Notes: a model not told the origin generated them from the letters alone. A DNA stretch of 64,000 nt from Deferribacteraceae bacterium UBA6793 (GCA_002452405.1 DKFP01000010.1:124001-188000), one strand, 5' to 3'; positions 25,048 to 32,494 are shown, counted from the stretch's first letter. Program-made: numbers and translations.

Positions 25048-26087
25048 ATCTCACCCCACGATCTTTTCAGGTTCGATATGGTCTCTTTCAGGTTTATTGA
25101 AGCCATGCACTGTCTGCTGCAACGTCCGCAACCTGTGCAGAAAAATTTCCCATAGCGCATGACCGGGTATTTGAATTTGCGGAAGAACCTGTGCCGTGTG
25201 CGCTGTGCACGTTTCGGTCGGAAGTTCTCTCCTCCGGCGATTATTGCAAAGGTCTCGTTCTGGCAGGAATCCCACACACGCACCCGTCTGCCTTTGGCAA
25301 GGTTAAGCTCCGGTTCGTCGTTGACATCGAAACAGTAGCAGGTGGGGCATACGTTCGTGCAGTTGCCGCACGAAAGGCATTTTTCCGCTGTTCTGTCCCA
25401 GACGTGGCTGTCGAATCCCCATTCGAAAATAGACGGTATCTCCGCAAGACTCACGTCGGTTTCGTTCCTGAACAGTTTTTTCTTGTCGGAGCGCAGTTTT
25501 TTAAGGGTTTTCTCCGCTGCGGTGTCCGCCAGCTCAAAGCCGTCGAAAAGCTGAACAAGGCTTTTTCCGTCGAAGGTATTGATACTGAAGTAGTAATGAT
25601 CGCCCATATCCGTCATGAAGATATCGTATCCTCCGGTGGGCGTGTGAGTCTGCATCAGTCCGCAGGAAGCATACTGGTCGCACTTTCTCAGACATTCGTA
25701 GCCGATGAGCAGAATCTTGTCGTGGCGCGCCTGATAGTGGTAATCTTTCGGTCTGTCCATAAAGACGTGGTTCAGACATTGTATCCCCGCTATGTCGCAG
25801 GAGTGCACGCCTAGTATCACCATCGGCTCTATCTCAACAAAAGCCTGCATGTTCTGCCCTTCGGTGGTATTATATTCCAGAAGGGTTTCGTGCTGCGGCA
25901 GAAAATATTTTTTCGGCGGCAGAATGGTGGGGATGTGGTCAAGGCAGACCTCGGCAGGATCAGTTATAAAGTTGAATGCAAAACTTTTGTCCCCCCGTCT
26001 TGTGGGTGCCGCAACCTTATATGAATTCATAAGAGCCTCAACAAAACCGTTGAAAAGCTCTTTTTTAAGCAGTACGTCTTTCATCAA
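25044..26087 (-). CDS. hydB: Hydrogenase beta subunit, two-[4Fe-4S] electron-transfer protein
   Basis: A 347-residue Fe-S protein. The first cluster motif is CLSCGNCTNVCPTCYCFDV and the second FCTGCGRCSRQCMASINL, near the C-terminus. The N-terminal region (FVEIEPMVILGVHSCDIAGIQCLNHVF and YECLRKCDQYASCG) matches anaerobic sulfite reductase A-like and sulfhydrogenase beta subunits. It probably acts with the gamma subunit as the NAD(P)- or sulfur-reducing arm. It is the first gene of the hydrogenase operon; a -10-like box and a strong inverted repeat lie just upstream. Confidence 0.93.
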   Translation of the reverse strand: MMKDVLLKKELFNGFVEALMNSYKVAAPTRRGDKSFAFNFITDPAEVCLDHIPTILPPKKYFLPQHETLLEYNTTEGQNMQAFVEIEPMVILGVHSCDIAGIQCLNHVFMDRPKDYHYQARHDKILLIGYECLRKCDQYASCGLMQTHTPTGGYDIFMTDMGDHYYFSINTFDGKSLVQLFDGFELADTAAEKTLKKLRSDKKKLFRNETDVSLAEIPSIFEWGFDSHVWDRTAEKCLSCGNCTNVCPTCYCFDVNDEPELNLAKGRRVRVWDSCQNETFAIIAGGENFRPKRAQRTRHRFFRKFKYPVMRYGKFFCTGCGRCSRQCMASINLKETISNLKRSWGEI

Positions 26088-26109
26088 TGAGCCTCATGAT
26101 TATTGGAAT

Positions 26110-26140
26110 ATTATACACCAGAGCGGTTTCAAATGAAACC
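26110..26140 (-). promoter_or_regulatory. Candidate hydrogenase promoter with operator-like inverted repeat
   Basis: On the minus strand a perfect TATAAT lies at 26110-26115, about 22 bases before the beta-subunit start. The -35 region is poor and is instead covered by a perfect inverted repeat, GGTTTCA-AA-TGAAACC on the plus strand (26125-26140). A weak -35 under a dyad suggests activator-dependent or repressible expression. The same dyad lies 29 bases upstream of the divergent ThrE-like gene and could serve both. Confidence 0.55.
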
Positions 26141-26168
26141 ACAGAAATGAACGCCCGCGGGAGAAGCA

Positions 26169-26942
26169 ATGAACACAGCGGAAACTACCGTCAGCCCTGA
26201 GCTTGAGAGGTGCATACAGCTTGTCATCTTTCTTGGCAGCAGGCTGCTTGAAAGCGGAGCGGAAAGCAACCTCATCCGCGAACTTATGCTGCGCACGTCA
26301 CGCATCATGGGAGCCGACGACACGGAGATATCCCTTTCGTCCAGCTCCATGGTGCTTACGATATACAAAAATTCAAAATGGACAACCCTTACCTCCCGCT
26401 GCCCCGAACGCGGGGTGAACATGAACGTTGTCACCCAGCTTCAGCAGGCGGTTGTGCACTGCGAACGGGGCGATATCACCCGCGACGAAATGGAACACCG
26501 CATAAAAAACGTCAGCAGCAAACGCTACCCTTTATGGATAACCGTTCCGGCAATAGGTCTTTCTTGTGCATTTTTCAGCCTGCTTGCCGGAGGGGATATA
26601 CCCGTTTTCATAACAACCTTCATAGCGGCTTCCGTCGGAAGGATAATATTCACTGTTCTGAGCCGCGACAGGTTCAATCCAGTCATTGGTTCCTTTGCCG
26701 CGGCGTTCGTCTGCACACTTCTGGCAGGGCTCGCCATGATGGCACACTTAGGCAGGGAACCTGAAACCGCTGTGTACTCCGCCGTGCTCATGCTCGTTCC
26801 GGGCTTTCCGCTGGTAAACTCTTTTTCGGATATGCTGAAAGGGTTTAAAAACATGGGGGTTGCGCGGCTGGTCTCCGCGACGCTGCTTACGCTGGCAACG
26901 GCGCTGGGAATACTCGCCGCCATGGGGACATTGGGCATATGA
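26169..26942 (+). CDS. ThrE-type threonine/serine exporter, larger (YjjP-like) subunit
   Basis: A 257-residue protein of the ThrE/YjjP family (PF06738). The soluble N-terminal part (residues about 1-110, with IQLVIFLGSRLLESGAESNLI and SSSSMVLTIY) leads to about five membrane helices, ending LLTLATALGILAAMGTLGI. ATG at 26169 is preceded by GGGAGAAG. In many bacteria the exporter is one chain; here it is split, and the following gene provides the second half. The pair should export small amino acids or a related metabolite such as succinate. The four-base overlap (ATGA) supports a two-subunit complex. Confidence 0.88.
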   Translation: MNTAETTVSPELERCIQLVIFLGSRLLESGAESNLIRELMLRTSRIMGADDTEISLSSSSMVLTIYKNSKWTTLTSRCPERGVNMNVVTQLQQAVVHCERGDITRDEMEHRIKNVSSKRYPLWITVPAIGLSCAFFSLLAGGDIPVFITTFIAASVGRIIFTVLSRDRFNPVIGSFAAAFVCTLLAGLAMMAHLGREPETAVYSAVLMLVPGFPLVNSFSDMLKGFKNMGVARLVSATLLTLATALGILAAMGTLGI

Positions 26943-27400
26943 ACACTTATAAGATAATTACCGAATGTCTGTTCGCCGCAGTTCCAGCCGTCGGATTTGC
27001 AGTCGCGTTCAACGTACCGCCGAAATACCTGAAATTCTGCGCAATCGGCGGCGCTTTGGGGTTTCTGGTGCGGTCTGTCATGATGGAATACGGAGTCCAG
27101 ATATCGCTGGCAACCTTCACAGCTTCCATACTGGTGAGCTTTTATGCCGTTCTCTGGGCACAAAAAAGTATGGCACACCCGCGGGTGATAAGCGTGGCGT
27201 CCATAATTCCCATGATACCCGGTGTTTATGCATACAAGACCATGATAGCCATAGTCGAGCTTGCCGACCGCGGTTACGACATGGCGATGATGCAGTCCGC
27301 AGTTGAAAACGGATTGAAGACGTTTTTTATCCTCGGCGCAATCGCCTTCGGACTCGCCATACCGGGGCTGCTGATATACAGAGGCAAACCTGTGGTATAG
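26939..27400 (+). CDS. ThrE-type threonine/serine exporter, smaller (YjjB-like) subunit
   Basis: A 153-residue membrane protein with four or five helices, of the ThrE_2/YjjB family. The sequence AVPAVGFAVAFNVPPKYLKFCAIGGALGFLVR and VASIIPMIPGVYAYKTM are typical; the PMIPG motif is conserved in the family. It overlaps the larger subunit gene by four bases. No terminator is obvious right after the stop; the family A repeat 38 bases downstream may fold into one. Confidence 0.88.
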   Translation: MNTYKIITECLFAAVPAVGFAVAFNVPPKYLKFCAIGGALGFLVRSVMMEYGVQISLATFTASILVSFYAVLWAQKSMAHPRVISVASIIPMIPGVYAYKTMIAIVELADRGYDMAMMQSAVENGLKTFFILGAIAFGLAIPGLLIYRGKPVV

Positions 27401-27438
27401 AGCATTTTTCAAAATAGATGGTATATTTCATAGAGTAT

Positions 27439-27520
27439 GAGATCGCTTAGGGCGTTAAGCCCTCGCGAAGACGAAATAAATTCTATGTCTCTGCGAGTAG
27501 TAGCACGACGAAGCAGTCTC
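27439..27520. repeat. Dispersed palindromic repeat, family A
   Basis: An 82-base element with end words GAGATCGC (27439-27446) and GCAGTCTC (27513-27520), matching in inverted orientation the ends of the 81-base copy at 8769-8849. The interior has diverged (an inner stem GGGCGTTAAGCCC near 27450-27462). It lies between the ThrE-like gene and the metY terminator, a typical place for such elements. Confidence 0.65.
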
Positions 27521-27565
27521 TCTTTTGCTTTATATGACATCTCATATTAAAAATGCTTTAGACAG

Positions 27566-27600
27566 AAAAAAAGCCCGACGGGGATGAGTCCGTCGAGCCT
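27566..27600 (-). terminator. Rho-independent terminator downstream of metY
   Basis: The minus strand has GCTCGACGG, a seven-base loop and CCGTCGGGC followed by seven T residues. One G-U pair apart, the nine-base stem is perfect. It is about 120 bases past the metY stop, so it ends either a long metY 3' region or a separate small RNA. Confidence 0.85.
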
Positions 27601-27719
27601 CTCTTCTGTTACTATAAGGAGGTGGAAAAATACCGGAGTGTGGGCGTATCCCATGCAAAAGTCCCCTCTTCCGCCCAAACCCCAAGTATCTTAAAAATCC
27701 CTGCATAACGCAGGAGGTG
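27601..27719 (-). ncRNA. Possible small RNA or 3' untranslated region of metY with two anti-Shine-Dalgarno motifs
   Basis: Directly after the metY stop the minus strand forms a short hairpin CCTGC-gttat-GCAGG followed by GATTTTT (27693-27714), a weak terminator. Beyond it a GC-rich stretch could pair TGGGCG with CGCCCA, and the segment ends in the strong terminator at 27566-27600. Two copies of ACCTCCT occur (complements of 27712-27718 and 27617-27623), the second as CCACCTCCTTATAG, which resembles the 3' end of 16S rRNA. C-rich motifs of this sort are used by small RNAs that block ribosome sites. There is no direct evidence that it is made. Confidence 0.35.
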
Positions 27720-29003
27720 TTACGCGTTTAAAGCCTGTTCAAGGTCGGCTATTATATCGGCGACATCCTCTATACCTATGGAAAGACGGATGAAATCGTC
27801 TGTCACACCAGCTGACACCCTCTGTTCGGGAGTAAGCTGCTGGTGGGTTGTGCTTGCCGGATGGATTATCAGTGAACGGGAATCACCTATGTTCGCAAGG
27901 TTCGAGAACAGCTTAACGTTGTTAATAACCTTCTCTCCCCCTTCCAGTCCGCCTTTAACACCGAAACCGATTATAGCGCCGAAACCTTTGGGCAGATACT
28001 TTTTCGCCCTTTCATGGTCTCTGTGGCTTTCCAGTCCGGGGTAGTTCACCCATGCCACTTTCGGATGGTTTTCAAGATACTGCGCCACTTTCAGTGCGTT
28101 TTCGCAATGTTTCGCAATGCGCAGGGTCAGAGTTTCAAGTCCCAGAATTATCTGGTGGGAATTGAAAGGGCTGATGCATGAACCCATGTCGCGCAGGAGC
28201 TGCACGCGGGCTTTGATGGCGTAAGCGATACCCTTCACCACCGCGCCGTCATGGTTTCCGAACGCCGCCCAGTAGCTCAGTCCGTGGTAGCTGGGATCCG
28301 GCTCGGTCAGTTCGGGAAATTTTCCGTTCGCCCAGTTAAAATCGCCCTTCTCAACTATCGCGCCGCCTATGGAGGTGCCGTTTCCGCTGATGAATTTTGT
28401 CAGCGAAAAAACGGCGATATCCGCACCGTGGGCGAAAACGTCATATATGTGGGGCGCAACGGTGTTGTCAACGATAAGCGGAACGCCTATGCTGTGCGCC
28501 AGTTCAGATATTTTGTCTATGTCGTCAACGTTGTTTTTCGGGTTGCCGATGGATTCAAGGTAAAACGCTCTGGTGTTTTCATCCGCCGCTTTAACGAAGT
28601 TTTCAGGATCGGATGAATCGACGAAACGTACCTCAATGCCGAGGCGTTTCAGAGTATATTTGAAGAGATTGTATGTGCCGCCGTAAAGATTTGTTGTACT
28701 TACAATGTTTTGTCCGGCTTCCGTTATGTTCAGTATGGAATAGGTTATCGCCGCTTGACCGGAAGAAAGAGCCAGTGCCGCCGTTCCGCCTGCAAGAGCA
28801 GCGAGACGTGCCTCAAGCACAGCCGTTGTGGGGTTTGTGATGCGGGTGTAGATGTTGCCGAACTCTTTCAGCCCGAAAAGGTTAGCCGCGTGCTCGTTAG
28901 ATTTGAAAACGTAGCTTGTGGTCTGGTAAAGGGGTACCGCGCGGGAACCGTCTTCGCCGGGGGTATAACCTGAATGAAGAAGCTGTGTGTCTGTGTGGCT
29001 CAT
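27720..29003 (-). CDS. metY: O-acetylhomoserine sulfhydrylase
   Basis: A 427-residue PLP enzyme of the Cys/Met metabolism family. MSHTDTQLLHSGYTPGEDGSRAVPLYQTTSYVF and FGLKEFGNIYTRITNPTTAVLE are typical of MetY. The PLP lysine lies in SLTKFISGNGTSIGG, and the C-terminal SRSLIIHPASTTHQQLT motif binds substrate. It makes homocysteine from O-acetylhomoserine and sulfide, so it joins sulfide assimilation to methionine synthesis. The length and the VEKGDFNWANGKFPEL insert distinguish it from cystathionine gamma-synthase. An Rrf2 regulator gene lies 53 bases upstream and a candidate operator sits between them (29019-29041). Confidence 0.95.
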   Translation of the reverse strand: MSHTDTQLLHSGYTPGEDGSRAVPLYQTTSYVFKSNEHAANLFGLKEFGNIYTRITNPTTAVLEARLAALAGGTAALALSSGQAAITYSILNITEAGQNIVSTTNLYGGTYNLFKYTLKRLGIEVRFVDSSDPENFVKAADENTRAFYLESIGNPKNNVDDIDKISELAHSIGVPLIVDNTVAPHIYDVFAHGADIAVFSLTKFISGNGTSIGGAIVEKGDFNWANGKFPELTEPDPSYHGLSYWAAFGNHDGAVVKGIAYAIKARVQLLRDMGSCISPFNSHQIILGLETLTLRIAKHCENALKVAQYLENHPKVAWVNYPGLESHRDHERAKKYLPKGFGAIIGFGVKGGLEGGEKVINNVKLFSNLANIGDSRSLIIHPASTTHQQLTPEQRVSAGVTDDFIRLSIGIEDVADIIADLEQALNA

Positions 29004-29018
29004 ATCAATACTCCTATT

Positions 29019-29041
29019 TATATCACCGATTTTATGATATA
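29019..29041. promoter_or_regulatory. Inverted repeat in metY leader, candidate Rrf2 operator
   Basis: TATATCA, nine bases, then TGATATA form perfect seven-base arms 16 bases before the metY start. The half-site words TATCAT and GGTGAT also occur in the dyad in front of the Rrf2 gene (29481-29508). Shared words suggest that the same regulator binds both. Confidence 0.5.
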
Positions 29042-29056
29042 TTTAATAAAATTTTT

Positions 29057-29479
29057 TTAAATGATGTAGTTTAAAACTTTCGCATCATTTCGGCAGGATT
29101 CTGCAAGCTCAAGTAAAGTTGTGTTGTTTAGGTAATTAAATATAACTGCACGGAGACCGTGCATATATTCCTTGAGCATACATTCGCCGGTGGTAACTTT
29201 GTCGCAGTCCACCATTACAAGCTCTCCATCGATAGCCTTAAAGATGTCGTAAACGCGTATTTCGGAAGGTGCAGTTTTAAGTGAAAATCCGCCGTCAGCG
29301 CCGCGTTTGGATTCGACAATCTCCGCACTTTTCAGGTCGTTCAGAATGAGTTCCAGAAAGCGTACGGGGATACCATGAATTTCGGCAATTTTTGCCGCCC
29401 TGACAGGTCCTTTGCCGTAGCTTCCTGAAAGTTCAACCGATGCAATAAGTGCGTAGTAGCATTTAGCTGTAATCTTCAT
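29057..29479 (-). CDS. Rrf2-family transcriptional regulator
   Basis: A 140-residue winged-helix regulator. MKITAKCYYALIASVELSG and the recognition region AAKIAEIHGIPVRFLELILNDLKSAEIVESKRGADGGFSL are typical of Rrf2 proteins. The region that holds three cluster cysteines in IscR has only Cys92 and Cys100 here, so an IscR-type 2Fe-2S site is doubtful. The gene sits just upstream of metY on the same strand. The closest functional parallel is CymR, which controls sulfur-assimilation genes with a Cys-biosynthetic partner. Control of metY and of itself is inferred from the shared dyads. Confidence 0.92.
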   Translation of the reverse strand: MKITAKCYYALIASVELSGSYGKGPVRAAKIAEIHGIPVRFLELILNDLKSAEIVESKRGADGGFSLKTAPSEIRVYDIFKAIDGELVMVDCDKVTTGECMLKEYMHGLRAVIFNYLNNTTLLELAESCRNDAKVLNYII

Positions 29480-29480
29480 T

Positions 29481-29508
29481 CATCACCTTTATCATGATAA
29501 TAGTGATG
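29481..29508. promoter_or_regulatory. 28-base dyad in front of the Rrf2 gene, candidate autoregulatory operator
   Basis: The symmetric core TTATCATGATAA (29489-29500) is a perfect 12-base palindrome. It is flanked at equal distance by CATCAC (29481-29486) and GTGATG (29503-29508), so arms of the whole 28-base site pair except for two bases on each side. It ends one base before the Rrf2 start and would block transcription or translation when bound. Confidence 0.6.
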
Positions 29509-29545
29509 TTTTATCAGAAGTCAAGCAGGAAATTTAAGAAAAATA

Positions 29546-29572
29546 AAAAGGCGGTCAGAAAGACCGCCTTTT
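29546..29572 (-). terminator. Rho-independent terminator after CsgG-like gene
   Basis: GGCGGTC-agaaa-GACCGCC is a perfect seven-base stem flanked by AAAA and TTTT, so it could act in both directions. On the minus strand it lies one base after the CsgG-like stop. No plus-strand gene ends nearby. Confidence 0.88.
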
Positions 29573-29573
29573 G

Positions 29574-30383
29574 CTATTCATTACTTGGCATATTATCAAT
29601 ATTTTCCGGTTCGGGTGGTGTAGGACGGGTCTCTATCCTTGCCGATGCGAACGATTCGGTCATATAGTTTGCAATGCTGAAAACAACGTCGCGCACAACA
29701 GAATCGAGCACCAGAGATTTTGAAATGCTCCATCCGCCTCCGCCTACAGCTCCGTTAACTGCGCCCGCGCCGAATCCCCATGAGGATTTCGAGCTGTCAG
29801 CCTGAAATGATTTGGAATCCACGACTTCCGCAGTGGAAGGATTAAGCACACTGAGGTCGAAAGCCATCTGCGCCGCTTCCTTTGTTTTGCTCACAAGCCC
29901 TATGACAGGAATATATCCGCCTGCAAGTGCCCCGCCTGAACGGGTTACGTCTATGGAGGTTATGGAACCGTCAACGAAAAGGTCTATTCTGGGTATTTTC
30001 AGTTCCTGACCTGTGATTGCTGATATTTTTTTGAGTTTTTCTATCTGTTCGGTGTCCACAATATTGAAGCATTTTGTCTCTTTCAGAGCGTTTGAAAGCA
30101 TGGAGCGCACGCCGCCGCCGACGTTCTGCACGCCGCCGGAACCTGAAAATACTTTGGCAAGTTCACTTATGCCGCCTTTCATGTTTGCTCCGGCATTGCT
30201 GCCGTTCTGGCATGATGCGGCTTTACAAGGGATATCGTTAATAACAACGTTCAGCATCGGATGCTCAGCATCCGGCGCATAACATTTGGGAACGGGAACC
30301 TCTATTCTGCTGACCACAGTATCTGAAGCGAATGCTGTACCGGCTGCGAGGCAGCACGTCAATATTATTACACCTAATTTCAT
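29574..30383 (-). CDS. CsgG/HfaB-like exported protein
   Basis: A 269-residue protein with a signal peptide (MKLGVIILTCCLAAGTAFA, cleaved after AFA). The body resembles the CsgG/HfaB fold: VRSMLSNALKETKCFNIVDTEQ, then LFVDGSITSIDV and MAFDLSVLNPSTAEVVDSKSF, which are standard positions in that family. CsgG itself is a lipoprotein pore for curli subunits. The mature protein here does not begin with a clear lipobox Cys and has a Gly-rich insert (about 190-210) near the pore region. No curli subunit or CsgE/F gene is nearby, so it may be a periplasmic relative rather than a secretion pore. It is a single gene with its own terminator. Confidence 0.7.
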   Translation of the reverse strand: MKLGVIILTCCLAAGTAFASDTVVSRIEVPVPKCYAPDAEHPMLNVVINDIPCKAASCQNGSNAGANMKGGISELAKVFSGSGGVQNVGGGVRSMLSNALKETKCFNIVDTEQIEKLKKISAITGQELKIPRIDLFVDGSITSIDVTRSGGALAGGYIPVIGLVSKTKEAAQMAFDLSVLNPSTAEVVDSKSFQADSSKSSWGFGAGAVNGAVGGGGWSISKSLVLDSVVRDVVFSIANYMTESFASARIETRPTPPEPENIDNMPSNE

Positions 30384-30480
30384 ATAAACCCCTTATTAAA
30401 ACGGTATATAAAAGTAGCATATTACGCTGGCGGTGTAAATTTGATTTAATTCAGGTTGGTAATTGTGACAGATGAAACAC

Positions 30481-30511
30481 AGACTGCTTCGCTAATGCTC
30501 GCAGAGACGGG
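30481..30511. repeat. Half-element of palindromic repeat family A
   Basis: AGACTGCTTCGCTAATGCTC and the following GCAGAGACGG match one arm of family A, including the CTCGCAGAGACG word also found inside the copy at 8769-8849. The other arm is missing. Repeat family B sequence follows nine bases later. Confidence 0.5.
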
Positions 30512-30724
30512 AAAGAAGAAAATCCACCCCAACCCTCCTTTTCATCAAGTTTGGAAGTGTATAAGTTTAGTACATGAGCAATATTTTTTGCAGACCAAAC
30601 GATGAAATGCGAAGGTTAAAAGAGGTAAACTTCAGGATGAAGTTCGTGGAATGAGCGAATACGTCTTCAGGCGGATGAGCGATTGGAACGTGAGCACAGA
30701 AAGACTTGTTGACCGGAGCGTTGG

Positions 30725-30754
30725 CAGATTTTTCCAACGGACGGGAAAAATCTG
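30725..30754. repeat. Perfect hairpin next to the ilvC terminator
   Basis: CAGATTTTTCC (30725-30735) pairs perfectly with GGAAAAATCTG (30744-30754) across an eight-base loop, and eight A residues follow on the plus strand. It stands immediately beside the ilvC terminator, so a read-through transcript would carry two hairpins in a row. Confidence 0.6.
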
Positions 30755-30780
30755 AAAAAAAAGGGGAGCCGAAGCTCCCC
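30755..30780 (-). terminator. Rho-independent terminator after ilvC
   Basis: The minus strand reads GGGGAGC-TTCG-GCTCCCC followed by eight T residues: a perfect seven-base GC-rich stem capped by a stable UUCG tetraloop. It begins six bases after the ilvC stop codon. Confidence 0.95.
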
Positions 30781-30786
30781 GTTGGA

Positions 30787-31803
30787 TTAGTTCTTAGATT
30801 TGTCTACGATCTTGCTTTTACCCAGCCAGCTCATCATGCCGCGCAGTTTCCCGCCGACCTCTTCGATCTGGTGTTCAGCGCCCATTCTTGTAAGAGCCTG
30901 GAACGTGGGGCAGTTTGCTTTATTCTCAAGCATCCACTCTTTCGCAAACTGACCGGACTGGATTTCATAGAGAACCTGTTTCATGTTCGCTTTCACTTCG
31001 GGAGTGATAACTCTGGGTCCTCTTGTCAGGTCGCCGTACTGTGCAGTGTTGCTGATTGAATAGCGCATGTTGCTGATACCGCCTTCATAGATAAGGTCAA
31101 CTATCAGTTTAACTTCGTGCAGACACTCGAAATATGCCATTTCGGGAGCGTAGCCTGCTTCCACAAGCGTTTCAAATCCGTATTGGATAAGTTGCGCAAG
31201 TGAACCGCAGAGAACCGCCTGCTCACCGAACAGATCTGTTTCTGTTTCCTCTTTGAAAGAGGTTTCAAGAACGCCCGCTCTTGCGCCGCCGATTGCGTTA
31301 GCGTAAGACAGAGCTACTTCGCGGCTGTCGCCTGTGAAGTCCTGATAGATAGCTATCAGACAGGGAACGCCTGCGCCTTTCTGATATTCCGCACGGACAA
31401 GGTGACCGGGTCCTTTGGGAGCTATCATAACAACGTTGATGTTTTTCGGGGGTACTATCTGGTTGAAATGGATGTTAAAACCGTGCGCAAACGCAAGGTA
31501 GTTACCCTCTTCCAGACCGGGGAGGATATCGTTTTTATAGATATCGCCCTGAATTTCATCGGGAGCGAGAACCATTATGAAATCCGCCCATTTACAAGCG
31601 TCTTTCACTTCCATTACTTTCAGACCTGCGCCCTCGGCTTTAGCCCATGAAGGGCTGCCCTTGCGCAGTGCAACGCATACGTCAACGCCGCTGTCTTTCA
31701 TGTTGTTTGTGTGACCGTAACCCTGGCTGCCGTAACCGATAACGGCTACTTTTTTGGACTTGATAAGCTCAAGGTTAGTGTCTTTTTCGTAATAAGCCTT
31801 CAT
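30787..31803 (-). CDS. ilvC: Ketol-acid reductoisomerase (class I)
   Basis: A 338-residue class I enzyme. The nucleotide-binding loop is VAVIGYGSQGYGHTNNMKDSG with RKGSPSW as the phosphate-binding segment, which suits NADPH. The C-terminal knotted domain has ETDLFGEQAVLCGSL with the Mg-binding acidic residues, and later ISNTAQYGDL. It converts acetolactate or acetohydroxybutyrate to the dihydroxy acids, the second shared step of valine/isoleucine synthesis. It is last in the ilvD-ilvB-ilvH-ilvC order. The 175-base gap from ilvH holds dispersed repeats, so it may also have its own promoter there. GGAGG lies before the ATG. Confidence 0.97.
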   Translation of the reverse strand: MKAYYEKDTNLELIKSKKVAVIGYGSQGYGHTNNMKDSGVDVCVALRKGSPSWAKAEGAGLKVMEVKDACKWADFIMVLAPDEIQGDIYKNDILPGLEEGNYLAFAHGFNIHFNQIVPPKNINVVMIAPKGPGHLVRAEYQKGAGVPCLIAIYQDFTGDSREVALSYANAIGGARAGVLETSFKEETETDLFGEQAVLCGSLAQLIQYGFETLVEAGYAPEMAYFECLHEVKLIVDLIYEGGISNMRYSISNTAQYGDLTRGPRVITPEVKANMKQVLYEIQSGQFAKEWMLENKANCPTFQALTRMGAEHQIEEVGGKLRGMMSWLGKSKIVDKSKN

Positions 31804-31840
31804 TATATAGTTTCCTCCGGAAATTATTTCAAATGTAAAT

Positions 31841-31923
31841 TCCCCTTAATCCCATTTGTCAAAGGGAAAAAAGAAGGGAAAAAATCTTTTAGATTGCTTC
31901 GTCGCTTCGCTTCTCGCAATGAC
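31841..31923. repeat. Repeat families B and A in the ilvH-ilvC gap
   Basis: The segment 31841-31880 (with CCCATTTGTCAAAGGGAA) is related to the family B element at 34391-34466, which has CCTCCCTTTGACAAAGGGAGG. It is followed by AGATTGCTTCGTCGCTTCGC and TTCTCGCAATGAC (31891-31923), a common form of the family A word. Two repeat types side by side between two genes of one pathway suggest insertion into the operon. Confidence 0.55.
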
Positions 31924-31978
31924 ATCAATGCAGTGCATTTCAGATCTCAAGCAGTCCCGCAAACGTCACAGCCTCAAA

Positions 31979-32479
31979 TCATTTCATTTCAGATGTCATC
32001 TTGCTGCCGCGTCCGATGGCTATTGCTCCGGTGCGCACAACTTCGATTATACCATAGGGTTCCATAACATTCAGGAAAGCGAGAATCTTGTCGTTTGCAC
32101 CTGTCAGCTCGATAACAACCGATTCGTTTGTTATGTCCACGGTTTTTCCGCGGAAAGTGCTGACAATATTGAACACGTCGGGGCGTGTTCTCTGTGTGGC
32201 GTGCACTTTAACAAGAATCATCTCTCTTTCAATGTGGTCCATTTCGGAGACGTTGCGGACACGGATAACGTTAACCAGTTTTCTCAACTGCTTGATTATC
32301 TGTTCGACAACCCTGTCGTCGCCGATTGTGACGATGGTCATAATTGAAACGCCTTCGTCCGTTGTTCTGTTAACGGAGAGAGACTCTATGTTGTAGCCTC
32401 TGCCGCTGAAAAGTCCCGAAATGCGGGAAAGTACGCCGAATTTGTTCTCAACAAGAACTGAAATAGTATGTCTCATCAT
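31979..32479 (-). CDS. ilvH: Acetolactate synthase small (regulatory) subunit
   Basis: A 166-residue subunit. The N-terminal ACT domain (TISVLVENKFGVLSRISGLFSGRGYNIESLSV) binds valine for feedback control; the C-terminal domain includes VFRGKTVDITNESVVIELTG. It stabilises and regulates IlvB. It is 15 bases downstream of ilvB with a GGGAGG ribosome site. Some annotators use ilvN; the two-domain length matches IlvH. Confidence 0.96.
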   Translation of the reverse strand: MMRHTISVLVENKFGVLSRISGLFSGRGYNIESLSVNRTTDEGVSIMTIVTIGDDRVVEQIIKQLRKLVNVIRVRNVSEMDHIEREMILVKVHATQRTRPDVFNIVSTFRGKTVDITNESVVIELTGANDKILAFLNVMEPYGIIEVVRTGAIAIGRGSKMTSEMK

Positions 32480-32494
32480 TGCAGTGTCCCTCCC

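Larger units (their letters stand above)
30384..30754. other. Structured intergenic region upstream of CsgG-like gene and after ilvC
   Basis: About 370 bases with no convincing gene. It holds a half-copy of repeat family A (30481-30511), a fragment of repeat family B (30520-30542), a short perfect hairpin AACTTCA-gga-TGAAGTT (30629-30645), the repeated words ATGAGCGA, and the 11-base-arm hairpin at 30725-30754. The promoter of the CsgG-like gene should lie in its left part. Confidence 0.55.
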
